DNA of 64,000 bases from Hormiphora californensis (Eukaryota; Ctenophora; Tentaculata; Cydippida; Pleurobrachiidae): NCBI GenBank assembly GCA_020137815.1, contig CM035351.1, forward strand, positions 8,817,100-8,881,099, read 5' to 3'. The notes under the pieces were generated by a model that was not told where the DNA came from, made no database searches, and was given only the letters and a program-made list of their open reading frames with translations. Below are positions 46,701 through 54,900 of the stretch, piece by piece; the stretch's first letter is position 1; every line of letters begins with the position of its first letter. The position numbers and the translations under genes were made by a program.

Positions 46701-48751
46701 CTCTTCCCCCAGAAATGTATCTAATTCTAAATAATATTTCAGGTTGTCATATCAGAATGGCTCCTCTTGATACCCTCACCCCATCAGACTCCCTGGCCCT
46801 CATTACCCTGTATAACTTTGCGGTCGAGATAGTTAACGTCTTCCACATAGAGGCCCGGCCCTCCATGAGGTCTAAGGTGGTGCAACGTTTGGAATTGTTG
46901 CTCCGGCTGCTCCGAAAGATCACCTTCCTAAGTCCCTCCCCCAGGAATCTGATACCTGTGACAGGTGACCTGATACCCAGTCGTGGTGATCAGGTAGGCC
47001 GGGTTACCAGATCAAACTCAGGTGGAGCTGGTGCTGCAGACTCCTCAACCTGTGACATCCTAAACACAACAGACAAACCAACCCAACAAATGGAACACAC
47101 ATTGATTGAGCAGAAAGAAGAGGTGAAAACTGAGGTAACAAGCATGGCGGCATTAGACAAGTTAACTGGGTATGTCAGAGAACTGGACGTGAAAGTGCTA
47201 CAGATACTGAAATATAATAACACAAAACCGGAGAAGGATGCCGATGAATCAGGTCATACCTTCTCTCTCTCCCTCCCCATTGTATGTCTACTATTAGAGG
47301 ATACCCTTAGGAAATGTAAGGTGAAGTTAAAATCTAACCCGTTTGCCAAGGGTGGCAACTCTGGACTGAAGGGTTTAACGGAGGAAGGTTTAGTTAGGGA
47401 GATACTGGATGTCCTACCAGAGATATGTCAGTTAATGGAGGACAATCAACCAACCTCCACTCCACCAAGTGAGTCCTCTCAACCCTCCACCCAGGAGGAA
47501 CTTGACGCGATGGACCCCGCCAAGACTCGCCTGTTTGAACTTGTCTTTGCAGTTCTGGAGCTAGTATTCAGCTGGCCTGGGTTCTCCTCGGACACCCAGG
47601 AGGGATGGTTGGAGGTGCTGGGAGGCCGGAGTGTGGGAACACAGGGACCATTATCAGCACGGCGTCGTAGGACCCTCCAATACCTCCTCTCATTCTCTGA
47701 GGGATGTTCCTCCTTCTCCAGCCAGGTCAGCCTGGTGAGATGCTGCAGTGTGATTGCGGATGGGCAACACTCCCGACTGGGGGAGATCTGCAGGAAGTGT
47801 CTGGAGGGTACCTGGGAGGGTGGACCTAAACATAATGACGGGGTGGCCATGTTGGTCAAGTGTTGGCTGGAACACGGAGCTGAGATGGAGGAAGTGGTGG
47901 GAGAGTTACAGACGGTTGTAGACAAATCTGGAAGCAACCTTCCCTCTCTTACCCGGGGGACCCTGCCCCTGGCGTACAGGGTAGTTTGTGAGAAACTAGT
48001 GGTTAACCTGAGGAAGATCAATACAGATACACCTGACGAGAACACGGTGACTGACTTGGCAGAGTGTGTGAATCATTTTGCAGTTCTCATCTCCTTCATC
48101 AAGCAAATCAACAACTCCCGCCCCATGATTCGTTCAGCCCTGACCCTGGGACAGCGGTTCCTCGATCTCTTCCTATCTAAAGGGTTACCAGCCCTGTCTG
48201 GTCTTATGAAGGATCAATGGCTTGAAGTCCAGTCCATATTAAAGAGGCTACAAACACCAACACGGTATCTCCACCATGTGACGGGTCACTCCAAGTCAAT
48301 TCGAGATATAGCTCTGACGGCTAAGGTACCCCAGATGAAGAAGACCCTAGAACACCTAGTGTTGAAGGTTAAGGCAATGCTGGCTGCTCACGGGTGTTCC
48401 GCTGCCTTCTGGCTGGGTAATCTGAAGCAGAGGGACCTAAAGGGACAGGAGATACTCTCCCAGGAACCCCAGGAGGAGGAGGAAGAGGAGGATGGAGCTG
48501 GTAGCGATATCAGTGAACTGAGTATTGACACTGATGGAGGGGAGGAGGATCCTTGTAACGATTCCGAGCCATGTAAGTCAGAGAGTATAGTTGCAAGATT
48601 TAATAGTTCTAAACTTAAGCTTACCTTTAGGTGCCTTGCACCGCCATGTTTCATCGAGCCCCGTAAAAATAAAAAGGGTTTGAACCTTTAGTTCGCTAAC
48701 CAAGAATATCATATATTTTCAGATAGTGAAAGCATGTCTATTGGCTATTGA
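24856..48751 (+). CDS. FANCD2: Fanconi anaemia group D2 protein
   Basis: Fourteen exons with matching phases: 24856-24971, 25188-25274, 36826-36968, 37075-37187, 37437-37593, 39643-39802, 40054-40273, 40425-40555, 41610-41805, 42036-42215, 45651-45836, 46255-46441, 46743-48572, 48723-48751. They sum to 1,244 residues (human about 1,450). FANCD2 pairs with FANCI, is mono-ubiquitinated and clamps DNA during interstrand-crosslink repair. It aligns along its length with the human protein as a helical solenoid: RLIV-type block LIVAQFRWL, QEVVGSLL, LLDYLNTLTLQQARK, VTDDVHILTRKYLS, YLHHVTGHSKS, KKTLEHLVLKVKAMLA, CSAAFWLGNLKQRDL. Lys466 in TRKYLS matches the ubiquitinated lysine. The acidic tail (EEEEEEDG) ends SESMSIGY after a short last exon. 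Two introns exceed 3 kb and host other genes and elements. Skipping the last donor would add an unrelated tail of about 38 residues. Confidence 0.93.
25458..25745. repeat. GA then CT microsatellite pair in FANCD2 intron 2
   Basis: A GA-rich tract at about 25460-25640 is followed by a CT tract at about 25665-25725 and a T-run. The halves can pair. All long frames here are low-complexity artefacts. Confidence 0.85.
26200..27027. repeat. Minisatellite of about 46-bp units, about 18 copies
   Basis: Unit: AATGAACTAGGTGTGACTGG, then TACAATGATAGGCAGGGTAACTGCAG, with scattered changes. It lies inside the 11.5-kb FANCD2 intron 2 and is not adjacent to a splice site. Confidence 0.9.
27028..28277. other. 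Intronic stretch without recognisable gene
   Basis: Non-coding by eye. It has repeated TAGGAAAAGG/GAGCAGGGTA-like words near 27035-27220 and a CATA/TATA microsatellite at about 28030-28105. Confidence 0.35.
28278..28891. mobile_element. Inverted-repeat element with G-run/C-run ends and AGCTAAAAAA repeats
   Basis: It starts GGGGGGGGTCCAGCCCTAAA and ends with the inverse, flanked by AAAACA on both sides (possible target duplication). Inside are many copies of AGCTTTTTTT on one arm and AGCTAAAAAA on the other, so most of it is palindromic. It also holds TACCCTGATTTTGGTCGAT near one end and its inverse near the other. 28661-28700 looks like the 3' end of a tRNA (complement of GGTTCGAATCCCGCTGACGC). 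Confidence 0.7.
28892..29574. other. Intronic stretch without recognisable gene
   Basis: No family-like frame seen. A short CT microsatellite lies at about 29445-29475. Confidence 0.35.
29575..29720. repeat. Short tandem repeat of GGGGTGATCTGATC units
   Basis: About six degenerate copies of a unit alternating TGATCTGATCTTGGGTGGGG and TGATCTGATCCTCAGTAGGG. No coding meaning. Confidence 0.75.
29760..30403. other. Intronic stretch without recognisable gene
   Basis: AT-rich and non-coding by eye, leading into the X-box-like cluster. Confidence 0.3.
30404..30459. promoter_or_regulatory. Three regularly spaced X-box-like (RFX) motifs
   Basis: GTTATCATAGCAAC at 30404-30417, GTTACCATAGCAAC at 30425-30438 and again at 30446-30459, at exactly 21-bp spacing. 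They match the palindromic RFX site GTTRCCATRGYAAC. The cluster is in FANCD2 intron 2, downstream (3') of the second LINE's tail. It may be an enhancer or just a short tandem repeat. Confidence 0.5.
30855..34290 (-). mobile_element. RTE-like LINE 2, decayed copy inside FANCD2 intron 2
   Basis: Oriented opposite to FANCD2. It has the same type of 5' block as LINE 1 (34075-34290), an endonuclease-RT frame broken in three pieces, and a 3' tail at about 30850-30875 that reads AAGTCAAGTAAGTAAGT on the minus strand. Although related in layout, its protein differs strongly from LINE 1, so it is a separate family. Confidence 0.82.
30866..33873 (-). pseudogene. Endonuclease-reverse transcriptase of LINE 2, two frameshifts
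   Basis: Frame A (33873-32620) encodes the APE endonuclease: FIGTLNCRTLRT, IQEHRIVH, VAGDFNAKLGW and SLGSDHRAV. Frame B (about 32650-32280) carries the linker SWRLINEISGRHQ and the start of the RT (FTRDELKSAKSRLKEAKAFG). Frame C (about 32332-30866) holds the RT core: PVPKKGDLSKPGNYRGIALT, FIDFCKAFDSINR, AGVLQGDTLAPYLF and the catalytic TEFADDLALLA, then RLRHAGHAFRHP and RGRPNLTFVDT. The two frame changes fall at about 32,640 and 32,300. The copy is therefore inactive unless the assembly is wrong. Confidence 0.87.
34352..34931. mobile_element. 580-bp foldback element with TTAA target duplication
   Basis: The ends read AGGGCCTAAAAACCCAAATT and its complement, flanked by TTAA at 34348-34351 and 34932-34935. 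Arms of about 210-225 bp pair well. No coding frame. Unlike the 1,390-bp TTAA foldbacks in sequence. Confidence 0.8.
34961..35789 (-). CDS. PAPS-dependent sulfotransferase family protein (nested in FANCD2 intron 2)
   Basis: Two exons, 35789-35759 and 35652-34961, joined in phase 1, giving 240 residues with starting Met MAEDLQLKLIGVGYARTGTY. The GVGYARTGTYSLKHAL segment is the P-loop-like 5'-phosphosulfate binding site of the sulfotransferase family common in marine invertebrates and fungi. Later conserved blocks are YDAVVDFPH, PGAVVVLTKRG with the 3'-phosphate region (SEEWVRSME), and LRCAYETHNASM. It ends in a hydrophobic segment (about residues 218-240), suggesting a C-terminal membrane anchor in the ER or Golgi. 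The acceptor molecule is unknown. It lies antisense inside FANCD2 intron 2, about 1 kb from exon 3. Confidence 0.82.
36096..36334. repeat. Inverted repeat of about 240 bp
   Basis: Arms beginning TTTCTATGTAGAGTGCGGGC pair for about 90 bp with a centre rich in AATAAACTATAGTTT. It is non-coding and probably a small foldback element. Confidence 0.75.
36345..36738. mobile_element. Second G-run/C-run-ended inverted-repeat element
   Basis: It begins with 11 G then CTGCCGCAAAAATCTCAGC, and ends GATTCTTGCGGCAGCC plus a C run. AACT flanks both sides. The interior repeats AAAATCTCA-like words. It shares CTACCCTATTTTTGGCCGAT with the 28278-28891 element (TACCCTGATTTTGGTCGAT there), so both look like one superfamily. 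Confidence 0.7.
37897..37904 (+). promoter_or_regulatory. TATA box of the nested cysteine protease
   Basis: TATAAATA sits 47 bases before the start codon in GGGTATAAATACCCC. The context CTTCACTCCATCATT about 25-30 bases downstream fits a transcription start, leaving a 5'UTR of about 20 bases. This is the clearest core promoter in the window. Confidence 0.75.
37951..39204 (+). CDS. Papain-like cysteine protease with C-terminal ShKT domain (nested in FANCD2 intron 5)
   Basis: 417 residues, intronless. A signal peptide (MKIVLVCLLAVAFAE) is followed by a propeptide (about 20-125) and a papain domain (about 130-305): oxyanion Gln and nucleophile in VKNQGSCGSCWTFGA, GCNGGW, catalytic His in SANHAVTMVGY, catalytic Asn in VKNSWGTNWGDQG. 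A Ser/Asp/Pro linker leads to a six-cysteine ShKT domain (CKDNVSDCAKWSSYC to CAKTCNYC) and a short CPSGTIRCPDGKC tail. It probably acts as a secreted digestive protease. Codon use is strikingly biased (GGA, AAG, AAC, GCC, ACC), unlike its neighbours, which fits very high expression. It lies in the same orientation as FANCD2 and has its own TATA box. Confidence 0.9.
   Translation: MKIVLVCLLAVAFAEDPLRSVLRSSSATASLFRQMKVKNHLNFGRSEDSFRFRLFRSSAMKVADYNEDVEDTAQYAVNKFSFMTPMEKQSYLGLNVSGLEMGPEPTGLQSFNAPEKVLWTNTGDVTPVKNQGSCGSCWTFGAVGGLETHYKQKSGVLRNFAEQEYLDCVYEGRRNGCNGGWMSDCYDWSAKNGGRIAATSAMPYRGSDGTCRSSSTANGAKAYKISGNTPVSRSESAHLEALTKGSIAVAFEVTDKFFQYDGTIMKDTTCRGSANHAVTMVGYTKSFILVKNSWGTNWGDQGFVKFARNYHNCHLYDYSSYPALTSTGSSDSGSDAATNYKPDESDDGPSPNPDPDCKDNVSDCAKWSSYCSANGWVDYMKKNCAKTCNYCEGGDGGDCPSGTIRCPDGKCRHEHMC
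39205..39642 (+). other. 3' flank of the protease and end of FANCD2 intron 5
   Basis: Contains the protease 3'UTR and a CT-rich tract at about 39397-39540, then the acceptor of FANCD2 exon 6. No extra gene. Confidence 0.5.
42108..42110 (+). other. FANCD2: Codon of the predicted FANCD2 mono-ubiquitination lysine
   Basis: AAG encoding Lys466 in the context LTRKYLSHP within exon 10. By alignment with the human LVIRKQLSS segment this is the residue modified by the FANCL/UBE2T system. Conservation suggests that the ubiquitin switch operates in this animal. Confidence 0.8.
42360..44297. repeat. Degenerate direct repeat, one copy split by a foldback
   Basis: A block with CACCCATTGGGTG, CTTCGCCG, the X-box-like CGGTTGCCATGGCAACTGAA, GGTAACTATGGGGACTG and AACTTCCACTGGAAGTTCC occurs at about 42390-42490 plus 43885-43985 (interrupted), and again intact at about 44050-44297. 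The intact copy shows the uninterrupted site at its single TTAA. Confidence 0.7.
42491..43880. mobile_element. 1,390-bp TTAA foldback element, copy A (FANCD2 intron 10)
   Basis: Flanked by TTAA at 42487-42490 and 43881-43884. The ends are GGGTACACCGACCGAAATTT and its complement. Arms of about 595 bp are near-perfect inverted copies around a loop of about 200 bp. Non-coding: the 65-66-residue frames are arm artefacts. TTAA target preference is that of piggyBac-type transposases, so this may be a non-autonomous relative. Confidence 0.88.
44306..45390. mobile_element. 1,085-bp foldback with minisatellite arms and 8-bp target duplication
   Basis: Flanked by CATTCCTA at 44298-44305 and 45391-45398. 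Terminal inverted repeats start GGTACTACCCGCATCCTCCA. Each arm continues into copies of an 11-12-bp GCAGAGTGAAT repeat, and the centre (44710-45065) is a CTCTAT/CTCCCT microsatellite. An 8-bp duplication is typical of hAT or P-type elements. No transposase. Confidence 0.85.
44710..45065. repeat. CTCTAT/CTCCCT hexanucleotide microsatellite
   Basis: About 350 bp of pyrimidine repeats at the centre of the foldback. It gives long Ser/Leu/Tyr frames in three phases that are not genes. Confidence 0.9.
46036..46109 (-). pseudogene. tRNA-like sequence (Ser-CGA-like), degenerate
   Basis: On the minus strand: A-box-like TAGCTCAATAGGTAGAGCA, anticodon-loop-like CGCGAAA, B box GGTTCGAGCCC, and a paired T stem GTCGG/CCGGC. 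The 3' acceptor strand CCTCGCC has no partner at the 5' side and position 33 is not T, so it is a tRNA pseudogene or SINE head. It lies in FANCD2 intron 11. Confidence 0.5.
46502..46673. mobile_element. Pogo/Tigger-like MITE in FANCD2 intron 12
   Basis: Ends CAGTCGGACCCCGATTTACC and its complement, flanked by TA on both sides. Inside are further copies of CCCCGATTTACCGG. No coding frame. Fragments of the same family occur at about 49250-49345, 55312-55352 and 58252-58331. Confidence 0.75.
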
Positions 48752-48957
48752 CGAGAAACAGCAATCCAGATTTTTAATAATTTTTGTAGAATGCTTATTT
48801 TTAATTTATACGATCATTATTATAGCTGTGTTTATTATGTGGATGTTACAAAACCCCTTGCCTTGCTCGACCCTGCTTCCCACGCCCCGCCCAAATGTAA
48901 AGGAGGGTTAGAACACAACAAAAAGACCCTCTTCATAATAATATTCCCAATAGCAGT

Positions 48958-51900
48958 ATGACATCACTTCATATAGCATTCCTGACGTTCTTCATTATAG
49001 TGACAGCTGCAAGTACCGAAGAATACATCCTAGGTAAGATCGACTTTTTGAATAGAACTATAATTTTGATTTCGAAAACCTGGTACAATGAAGCATATAT
49101 TCAAATAGTAATTAGGATCTCAAAAATTACTGTAATTATTTAATCCCCAATATCTCTTTACAGAGTGTACAATTAAGACTACCAATTCTCTAAAAAGAGT
49201 GATACGATACTCAGAGTAAGTCAGCTTTAATTTAATGCTAAGAATTAGATAAATCACGATTTATGCGAACCACAATTTATGCGAACTACGATTTACCGTG
49301 CATAAACCTTTACCCGAGGAGTCCTGTAAATCGAGGTTTTATTGTGTGCCCTACTTTACCAATTCAATCACTGCAGTCACGTGGATGAGTGTGGAGTTGA
49401 CTATACCTGCTCACAGAACTGTTATCAGAGTGTTATCGACGAAGTCTTCCACGGGTAATTATAACTCTGCAGTCTGCAGTCTGCATTGTAACAAGATTGA
49501 AATCTAATTCAAAGCTGCAAGATCAAGAAACAAAATTAACACATTGAGCATGTTAAAAAAAATAATCTAAAGCTCCTTGCAGATCAAGTGGTGCTACAGT
49601 ATCCGATAGGTTCGATATCTCCACGTGTGAATGCAAGCTGAACACCAATGGAACTTTATACCCTGTAAATGACACTTCAGAGTGCGATGAAATCAGGGAT
49701 TTTACTCAAAGCTGCTTTCTGAATGATTGTAACGCCTGGGATTTGTGGGACAAGGGAGCCGTGTGTGATGTGACTGCAGACTGCACATGGGAGTGCTGGG
49801 AAAAGATAAAGGAAATAAAGGCCTCCTACAATAATACTCTGTGCCACTGTCACCATGAATATGCTGCATCCAGTAATGAGGACAATGAACTTTGCGAAAG
49901 TAAGATATAACAACTTAGTGTCACATGAAAACAAGTTTATTTTGTGTTCCCCCCACGGCTCACCTTCATAATAGTATAAATTCTACACCGGCATTGAAAA
50001 AAGGCAATTTTTAATAATGAAAACCATTTAACAGGTGCTTTAAATAAGATTGGAAACTGTACCAACAACCCGCCAATGGAGCCAACAGAAAAAGAGCCAA
50101 CTGAAGAAGGTCCAACTACAGAAGAGCCTGTGAAAGACATGTCAATAACAGTAGTACTACTAGTAGTAGTCGGGATCACTCTGTGTTGTATACTTGTACT
50201 GGTGATTCTAAAGAGATGGTGCCTACATGCTGGGAGGGAAGGTAAGCTGAGATTAAAACTCAAGTACAATATTCAGTGAATATCAAGATCATTTAATATT
50301 ACACAATGACCATGATAAAGAGCTAAACGCGTGATTCTCAAGCTGTATTTGAAGCATCTCAACAAAGCTGTGTTTTCAGTAAAGAGGTCAGGAGATTTGA
50401 GGAAGATGATTCCGTTTATTCAGTGGCACTCCATTAGACTTCTTGGTCACACTGAAGAATACCTGAAATCTGGAAAGGACTCGACGAGACTTGAAAAGCG
50501 GGAGGTGAGTACTGAGTAATATTCTTTTACTCCTGAGACTTCACGCCAGTTTTCCGGTGAGACTAACTATTTGGTCTTCAACTTCCCCACATGCATCAAA
50601 AATATTGATTCATTTCCCTAAAACTACAATCTTTTTATTGGGTAGAACTATTTTGGGTGGGAGACATTTATAAATCAATTGCTTCAAATAAGTTACACTC
50701 ACGCACCCAGGGGACCCACACAGCATTAGGGCTGCAACTAAGGGTCCCTTACTAACAAAACTTGAACTCAACGAAAATTTAGTTTCGCCTTGACGCAATA
50801 TAAAACCATTAGAGAAGGGTTTTCGTGCTGGTTGCTGCGGTATACCACGACCGCAAAACAGGGTCATGCGGCTTTACACTCGGAAGGGAGAAGGTGAAGG
50901 GAGAGGAGAAAGAGAAGGGTGGGGGTGACTGAAAAACAAGTACGAGCAAGATCAAAGAATATCATCAGGGACGATTGTTCCTGAGATATGCTTCTTCACT
51001 AGCTTATTAAAGAGGGGTAGTGAATTGCACTGCCTGATCGAAAAGGGTAACTTATTCCACAAACTGACTGTTCTATGGAAATAGCCAGCCCTGATCGCTC
51101 TGTGGGTAGCGGGCCCATTCCTAAGTTCAGGGATAATAGCTAGTGTGGTGATATCACGACCCTCACATATATCAACATTCTGACGCGTGGTTCTCAACGT
51201 AGTAGGATCGATGGGTTGAATGAAGTCAGGAATGGGGATATTAGTAATACCGAAAACCAGCTTGTAAAACAATCTGAGATCATAATACTGAAACAGATAC
51301 TTGAAAGGTAACATATTAAGGGTACGCTAACCAAAATTTTTTTTCGAGTGCAGGGAAATCTCTCACCGTAGGGTTGTAGGCCATACCAAGGAGACATCAA
51401 ATATGCAATTTTAGCCCTTAAGTCGAATTCATATTTTTGCTACAGCTGTTTAAAAAATGTCCTGAAAATACGTTTTTGGCATCTCAAAAATTTTTTTTCA
51501 AAGATAGGAGCATGAAAATTTGGGGATTTGAAGAGGACATGAAGGTGAATAACCACAAAAAATTTTTTTGCAATCCGAGCTGATTTCCGGTCCTGAGATG
51601 GATTTCTTTTTTTCCACTTTAACGCCCTATTTGGCAAAGTTCCGAAAACATGTGAAAGCTGTAAATTGGTGAAAAGTTGCGTCTAACGATTATCTAAGTG
51701 GCCATAAATTTTGGGCGTGTCCTTATTTGAGATAAGCTGTACGGAGTTTTTTTTGTGAAAGCCGTCATTTCAGAAATAAATAAATTCCCTGTATCTCAAA
51801 AACGGCTGATCGTAGAGACCTGAGACTATGCTTAAACGATTCAGAAGGTCCGATTTTGGGGGGGTCTTCTGAGAGACATTTTGCTCCTACTTCAACCGTT

Positions 51901-54900
51901 TTTGCTGTAATTGCGAAAAACAATAACTCATTTTCGCCATCGTGGATTTTTTGTGATTTTGTTTTTGATGATTATAGGGACCCATATGGACCAAATAGTG
52001 AAGGAATTAGCTTGTTAAACATTTTTCCATAGTTTCGGTCCTTTCTTAGCTAAAATTCCCTAATTACAGGATATTGGAGTTTAGCTTTTGCCCTTTTCAT
52101 AGAATTTGTTTTTCGCAATTACAGCAAAAACGGTTGAAGTAGGAGCAAAATGTCTCTCAGAAGACCCCCCCAAAATCGGACCTTCTGAATCGTTTAAGCA
52201 TAGTCTCAGGTCTCTACGATCAGCCGTTTTTGAGATACAGGGAATTTATTTATTTCTGAAATGACGGCTTTCACAAAAAAAACTCTGTACAGCTTATCTC
52301 AAATAAGGACACGCCCAAAATTTATGGCCACTTAGATAATCGTTAGACGCAACTTTTCACCAATTTACAGCTTTCACATGTTTTCGGAACTTTGCCAAAT
52401 AGGGCGTTAAAGTGGAAAAAAAGAAATCCATCTCAGGACCGGAAATCAGCTCGGATTGCAAAAAAATGTTTTGTGGTTATTCACCTTCATGTCCTTTTCA
52501 AATCCCCAAATTTTCATGCTCCTATCTTTGAAAAAAAATTTTTGAGATGCCAAAAACTTATTTTCAGTTCATTTTTCAAGCAGCTGTAGCAAAAATATGA
52601 ATTCGACTTGAGAGCTCAAATTGCATATTTGAGGTCTCCTTGGCATGGCCTACAACCCTACGGTGAGAGATTTCCCTGCACTCGAAAAAAATTTTTGGTT
52701 AGCGTACCCTTAAGGGTCAGGAGATGTTCCACATATGTATCATTGGAATATGAAGCTAGTGGTTCATTCCTAATCCATTTAACAGCACGCTTTTGCAACT
52801 TCTCCAGATTTTTCAAACTACCAACATTAACATTAGACCAGATTTGGTTACAGTGCTCTATCAAAGATCTCACCATAGACAGATACAGGGTCTTCTTGTA
52901 GGAACTGCGCTTCAGAAAATAACAAGTGCGACGTAGTAGGTTAAATTTGAAAACCATAGAGGAATGTAGACTCTCAACATGTGTGTTAAACTCAAGACTA
53001 CTAGTGACAGTGATACCTAGATCTCGCTGGCTGTCAACATAATTTAAATAAGTACCACCCAAAGAGTAAAAGTATTTAAAGTAAGGTAAATTACTAAAGG
53101 GGTTCTGGATATAGGAAAGGTTACTAGACACACTCAAAACTTGACACTTAGAAGGATGGAACTTCATCATGTTGCGTTCAGACCAGGCATATAAAGCGTC
53201 AATTGATTGTTGAAGTGATATATGGTCATTCATGCAATCAATACGACGCCATATTTTGGTATCGTCGGCATAGAGCATGATATTAGTACCCGAGGTAACC
53301 TCAGAGATGAGGTCGTTTATAAAGATCACAAAAAGAACAGGCCCCAGGATAGATCCCTGGGGGACACCAGAACTGACAGGCAGTATATCTGAGCTCTCAC
53401 CGTCAACAACAACTTTCTGAGATCTCTGTCTCAGATAACTCTTCACAAAACTCAGGAGATTACCCTCAACTCCAAAAACATGCTTCAATTTGCTGAGTAT
53501 TAGGTCGTGGTTACACGAATCAAAGGCACGTGAGAAGTCAAAATACACCACATCTGCACGTGCCTTGTTGTCTAATACTTCAGCAAGATTGTGGGTGAAG
53601 GGTAACATCTGAGTAGTACAGGATCTACCTGCTAGAAACCCATGCTGGCGATCATCCAGGTTAGGATAACAAATCTCTAAAAGTCTCGGCTTAACAAGCT
53701 TCTCCATAGTCTTGGCAACAAGAGAGAGTAAGGATATTGGTCGGTAATTACTAACATCCTTTCTATCTCCTTTTTTATAAACTGGGACAATGGAGGCCAG
53801 TTTCCAGCTCTGGGGAAATTCTCCCTCTCGCATAGATAAGTTAAAAAGCAGCCACAAAGGATAGGATAGAGATCCAGCGCAGTGCTTTAGGACTCTGCCC
53901 GGGATCCCATCATCACCACACGCTTTAGAAGTATCTAAAGAAGATAACGCTACATACACCTCGTTAACAGAGAAACAAACAGAAAACTCAGAATTGTCTA
54001 CCTCAATATCATACTTGCTAATTACTTACTAATTAATTTCAGATGGTTTTTCGAGTTGGCATCAACAAATTGGCAAAGTTCGGAAGGTTCGGAAGGTTTT
54101 TGTTTCCCAATCAGCACGTTGTGATAAAAGTTTTCTCTGAACTACGAAAAGAGAACCATCGTCTTGAAAAAAGAATCTTTGACTCCATGGATAGAGATAA
54201 GTACGCAGAAGCTGTTTTAATTTTAAGTTCTAGTTTCATTTAGTTAATGGAGTTCACAGCTTGTAGTTTTGAGTTTCTATTTAGATACAGAAAATAATCG
54301 ATATACTCTATTTTGAGGGGGAACTAATTTATTTTTCATTTATCAGAGCGTACGAAAACAACATTATAACAGCATTTATCGCTGATGGAGAGGCAGTGAG
54401 TCAGCAGGAGCCGTTAACTACTTTTTTAGAAAAGGTAGCCAGCCATTCCCCTAATTTACCCGCTCTTCGCAGTGTGGTTAACAGTTACTACAGCAAGGAA
54501 CCACTGTAAGTTAAACCCATTAGAGCCTCGTGATGTGAAAACGCACCATCCCAATGTTAGATTTATTCCAAAAAAGCAGCATGAGGGTCAGAATTTGGAA
54601 GCACAGAGATGTATTGCCTTTACTGAACGTTACAAGTTCTCCCTCTCCAGGTGTCTAGTGTTTAACAACTCCCTCTCCAGGTGTCTAGTGTTTAACAACT
54701 CCCTCTCCAGGTGTCTAGTGTTTAACAACTCCCTCTCCAGGTGTCTAGTGTTTAACAACTCCCTCTCCAGGTGTCTAGTGTTTAACAACTCCCTCTCCAG
54801 GTGTCTAGTGTTTAACCACTCCCTCTCCAGGTGTCTAGTGTTTAACAACTCCCTCTCCAGGTGTCTAGTGTTTAACAACTCCCTCTCCAGGTGTCTAGTG

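Noticed and set aside
48573-48691. Read-through C-terminal extension of FANCD2
   Set aside because: A strong GTAAGT donor at 48573 and an acceptor at 48722 give a short acidic/serine end, like other FANCD2 proteins; the read-through tail is basic and unlike the family.
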